Positions 6,452 to 10,581 of a stretch of 10,581 bases of DNA are shown piece by piece. A model generated the notes under the pieces. The model was not told where the DNA came from and searched no databases. It saw nothing but the letters and a program-made list of their open reading frames with translations. The position numbers and the translations under genes are program-made. The stretch spans positions 1 to 10,581 of the forward strand of contig DFEW01000041.1 in the NCBI GenBank assembly GCA_002369195.1. Direction: 5' to 3'. The stretch is from Christensenella sp. UBA3792 (lineage in GTDB: Bacteria > Bacillota > Clostridia > Christensenellales > CAG-138). Each line of letters starts with the position of its first letter. Position 1 is the stretch's first letter.

Positions 6452-8956
6452 TTATGCGTCTCCTTCGGGTTCTGCGGGTTCGGCGGATGCCTGATCCGCT
6501 TCGTCCTCCGGCTCGATCTCCTGATGCGGCAGCAGCGCGACGCTTGCGATCTTCGCGTCGCCGTCGAGCGACATCAGACGGATGCCCTGCGTGTTTCTGC
6601 CAATCACGGAAATCTGATCGACCGGCATGCGCATGATCACACCGTCGTCGCGCACCAGCAGCAGGTCCTCGTCCTCGGTCGTCATTCTGAGACAGGCGAG
6701 TCCGCCGGTCTTATCGGTTGCCTTCATGGCAAGAATGCCCTTGCCGCCGCGTCCCTGCAGCGGGAACTGGCTTTCCTCGGTGCGCTTGCCGAGACCCTTT
6801 TCGGTGACGGTCAGCACGAGCCCGCCCTTGGTGATGCGGATCATGTCCATGACGATATCGCCGTCGCCGAGCTTGATCGAGCGCACGCCCATTCCGCCTC
6901 TGCCGGTCGCGCGAACGTCGGTTTCGCGGAAGCGGATGCACTTGCCGTTTCTCGACGCGATGATGAATTCATCCTCGCCGCCGCTCATCTCGACCGAGAT
7001 CAGCTCGTCGCCTTCGCGCACCGTCTGCAGCACGAGACCGCCTTTTCGGATATTCATGCATTCCGCGATGCGCGTCTTCTTGATGAGACCGTCGCGCGTG
7101 GCGGTGACGAGATACCCCGTCTCCTCGACTTCGCGCGGGACGATGAACATCGCCGTGACCTTTTCGCCGGTCTTCAGCTGCAGCAGATTCACCACCGGAA
7201 TGCCCTTCGAGGTGCGGCTCGCTTCGGGGATCGCGTAGCACTTGATGCGGAACACGCGGCCCATGTTCGTGAAGAACATGATCGGCGCATGCGTGCTCGA
7301 AACGAGCATTCGCTCCACGTAGTCCTCATCGCGCGTCGCCTGTCCCTTGACGCCCTTGCCGCCGCGGTTTTGTGCGCGGAACGCCTCGGACGGGGTGCGC
7401 TTGATGTATCCGAAATGCGTCATGGTGACGGCCATTTCTTCTTCCTGAATGATGTCGTCGAGATCGATGTCGTCGAGCGCCTGCGTGATTTCGGTGCGGC
7501 GCGGGTCGGCAAGGCGCTGCTTCACGTCGAGCGCCTCCTCCTTGACGACCTCGAGAAGCTTATGCTCGTCGGAAAGGATCGTGCGAAGGTACGCAACGCG
7601 CTCCCGAAGCTGTTTATCCTCCTCCAGCAGACGGTCGCGCTCCAGACCGGTGAGGCGTTGCAGACGCATGTCGAGGATCGCCTGCGCCTGACGCTCGGAA
7701 AAGCCGAACTTCGCGCACAGACCTTCCTTCGCCGCCTGTCCGTTCGGCGACGCCTTGATGAGAGCTATGATCTCGTCGATCACTTCGAGCGCGCGCAGCA
7801 GACCGTCCAGAATGTGCAGACGCTCCTCGGCGCGATTGAGATCGAAGCGGGTGCGCCGCGTGACGACGTCCTTCTGATGCTCAAGATAGTAGTACAGGAT
7901 CTGCTTGAGATCCAGAATCTTCGGTTCGCCGTCCACCAGCGCAAGGTTGATGACGCCGAACGTGTCCTGCAGCTGCGTATGTTTATACAGATTGTTCAGC
8001 ACGACGTTCGCGTTGACATCCTTCTTGAGCTCAATGACGATGTGCGTGCCGTTGCGGTCGGTTTCGTCGCGAAGGTCCGAAATGCCCTCGATGCGCTTGT
8101 CGTGCACGAGGTCCGCGATGCTCTCGACCAGCCGTGCCTTGTTGACCTGATACGGAATCTCGGTCACGACGATGCGGCTGCGGTTCTGCGAAAGCTGTTC
8201 GATCTCGGTCTTGGCGCGCACAATCAGCTTGCCGCGTCCGGTGCGGTACGCCTGCGCAATGCCGCTTCTGCCGAGGATCGTTGCGCCGGTCGGGAAGTCC
8301 GGACCGGGAATGTACTGCATCAGCTCGTCGACCGTGATATCCGGATTGTCGATCAGCGCAATGAGACCGTCGATCGTCTCGCCGAGGTTGTGCGGGGGCA
8401 TGTTCGTCGCCATGCCGACCGCGATGCCGTTGGACCCGTTGACAAGCAGGTTCGGGAAGCGCGCGGGCAGCACGGTGGGCTCCTGCTGCGTGCCGTCGAA
8501 GTTCGGCTGGAAGTCGACCGTGTCCTTGTCGATGTCGCGCATCATTTCCATCGCCATCTTGGAGAGACGCGCTTCGGTGTAACGCATTGCCGCCGCGCCG
8601 TCGCCGTCGGCGGAACCGAAGTTGCCCTGTCCCTCGACCAGCGGATAGCGCGTATTGAAGTCCTGCGCAAGACGCACCATCGCATCGTACACGGACGAGT
8701 CGCCGTGCGGATGGTACTTACCCATGCAGTCGCCGACGATACGCGCGCTCTTGCGCGTCGGTTTATCGGGCGTGACGCCGAGTTCTTCCATCGAGTGCAG
8801 GATGCGGCGGTGCACCGGCTTCATGCCGTCGCGTACGTCGGGGAGCGCGCGGCTCGTGATGACCGACATCGCGTAGGCGATGAAGCTCTTCTGCATCTCG
8901 CGCTCCAGATTGATCGGGCGGATGCGCCCGTTGTTTGTCGTAGTCGTTTCGCTCAT
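6452..8956 (-). CDS. gyrA: DNA gyrase subunit A
   Basis: This is the DNA-cleaving and DNA-wrapping subunit of gyrase, 834 aa, a normal full length. The N-terminal winged-helix and tower region carries [17 protein letters not shown] at 37-53, [13 protein letters not shown] at 79-91, and [11 protein letters not shown] with the catalytic tyrosine at 126. The resistance-determining positions equivalent to E. coli Ser83 and Asp87 are Ser87 and Asp91, the susceptible state. A coiled-coil region precedes the C-terminal beta-pinwheel. The GyrA box, which separates gyrase from topoisomerase IV ParC, is QNRGGKG at 529-535. Further blade motifs are GRGGMG and GRGGKG. The last 22 residues form an acidic tail with 10 Asp or Glu. 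The start is supported by GAGGT at 8963-8967, which begins right after the gyrB stop. The next gene begins 1 bp after the TAA. Confidence 0.98.
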   Translation of the reverse strand: MSETTTTNNGRIRPINLEREMQKSFIAYAMSVITSRALPDVRDGMKPVHRRILHSMEELGVTPDKPTRKSARIVGDCMGKYHPHGDSSVYDAMVRLAQDFNTRYPLVEGQGNFGSADGDGAAAMRYTEARLSKMAMEMMRDIDKDTVDFQPNFDGTQQEPTVLPARFPNLLVNGSNGIAVGMATNMPPHNLGETIDGLIALIDNPDITVDELMQYIPGPDFPTGATILGRSGIAQAYRTGRGKLIVRAKTEIEQLSQNRSRIVVTEIPYQVNKARLVESIADLVHDKRIEGISDLRDETDRNGTHIVIELKKDVNANVVLNNLYKHTQLQDTFGVINLALVDGEPKILDLKQILYYYLEHQKDVVTRRTRFDLNRAEERLHILDGLLRALEVIDEIIALIKASPNGQAAKEGLCAKFGFSERQAQAILDMRLQRLTGLERDRLLEEDKQLRERVAYLRTILSDEHKLLEVVKEEALDVKQRLADPRRTEITQALDDIDLDDIIQEEEMAVTMTHFGYIKRTPSEAFRAQNRGGKGVKGQATRDEDYVERMLVSSTHAPIMFFTNMGRVFRIKCYAIPEASRTSKGIPVVNLLQLKTGEKVTAMFIVPREVEETGYLVTATRDGLIKKTRIAECMNIRKGGLVLQTVREGDELISVEMSGGEDEFIIASRNGKCIRFRETDVRATGRGGMGVRSIKLGDGDIVMDMIRITKGGLVLTVTEKGLGKRTEESQFPLQGRGGKGILAMKATDKTGGLACLRMTTEDEDLLLVRDDGVIMRMPVDQISVIGRNTQGIRLMSLDGDAKIASVALLPHQEIEPEDEADQASAEPAEPEGDA
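6460..6466 (-). promoter_or_regulatory. Ribosome binding site of cca, inside the gyrA 3' end
   Basis: The minus strand reads GAAGGAG nine bases before the ATG at 6450. It lies wholly within the last gyrA codons, so ribosomes finishing gyrA end next to the cca start. This fixes the cca start and argues for a shared transcript. Confidence 0.75.
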
Positions 8957-8968
8957 AGTTTTACCTCA

Positions 8969-10581
<1,613 letters not shown>

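Overview
The window looks like a chromosomal segment from a GC-rich Firmicute, most likely a Clostridia-class anaerobe. This is inferred from the gyrB-gyrA order, the sequence character of both gyrase subunits, and the presence of CotH, VTC and DUF4956 families. No taxonomic marker is decisive. All six supported genes lie on the minus strand, so the window is described right to left.

Right part (10581 to 6452): the 3' part of gyrB, with its start off the right edge, and a complete gyrA. They are 12 bp apart. Together they form DNA gyrase, and the usual quinolone-target residues look wild type. A class II tRNA nucleotidyltransferase (cca-type) starts 1 bp after the gyrA stop (6450 to 5116), so the three genes look like one translationally linked unit.

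Middle and left part (5115 to 281): after a 108-bp gap with an extended -10 promoter come three closely packed genes. The first is a very large exported CotH-kinase protein with three lamin-tail domains. The second is a VTC-type polyphosphate polymerase, whose start overlaps the first gene's stop by 4 bp. The third is a DUF4956 integral membrane protein. An 11-bp perfect hairpin ends this block. The set suggests a membrane-centred system that makes, and possibly moves, polyphosphate and pairs this with an extracytoplasmic protein kinase. That is the most interesting content here, but the joint function is inference.

Left edge (280 to 1): no gene is seen. The stretch carries two related, strong promoters in tandem, both with a TTGACA -35 box, a 17-bp spacer and an A-tract-rich upstream region. 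They fire leftwards out of the window. The layout resembles a stable-RNA (rRNA or tRNA) operon control region. In Bacillus an rRNA operon lies just after gyrB-gyrA, so an rRNA operon beyond position 1 is a reasonable prediction.
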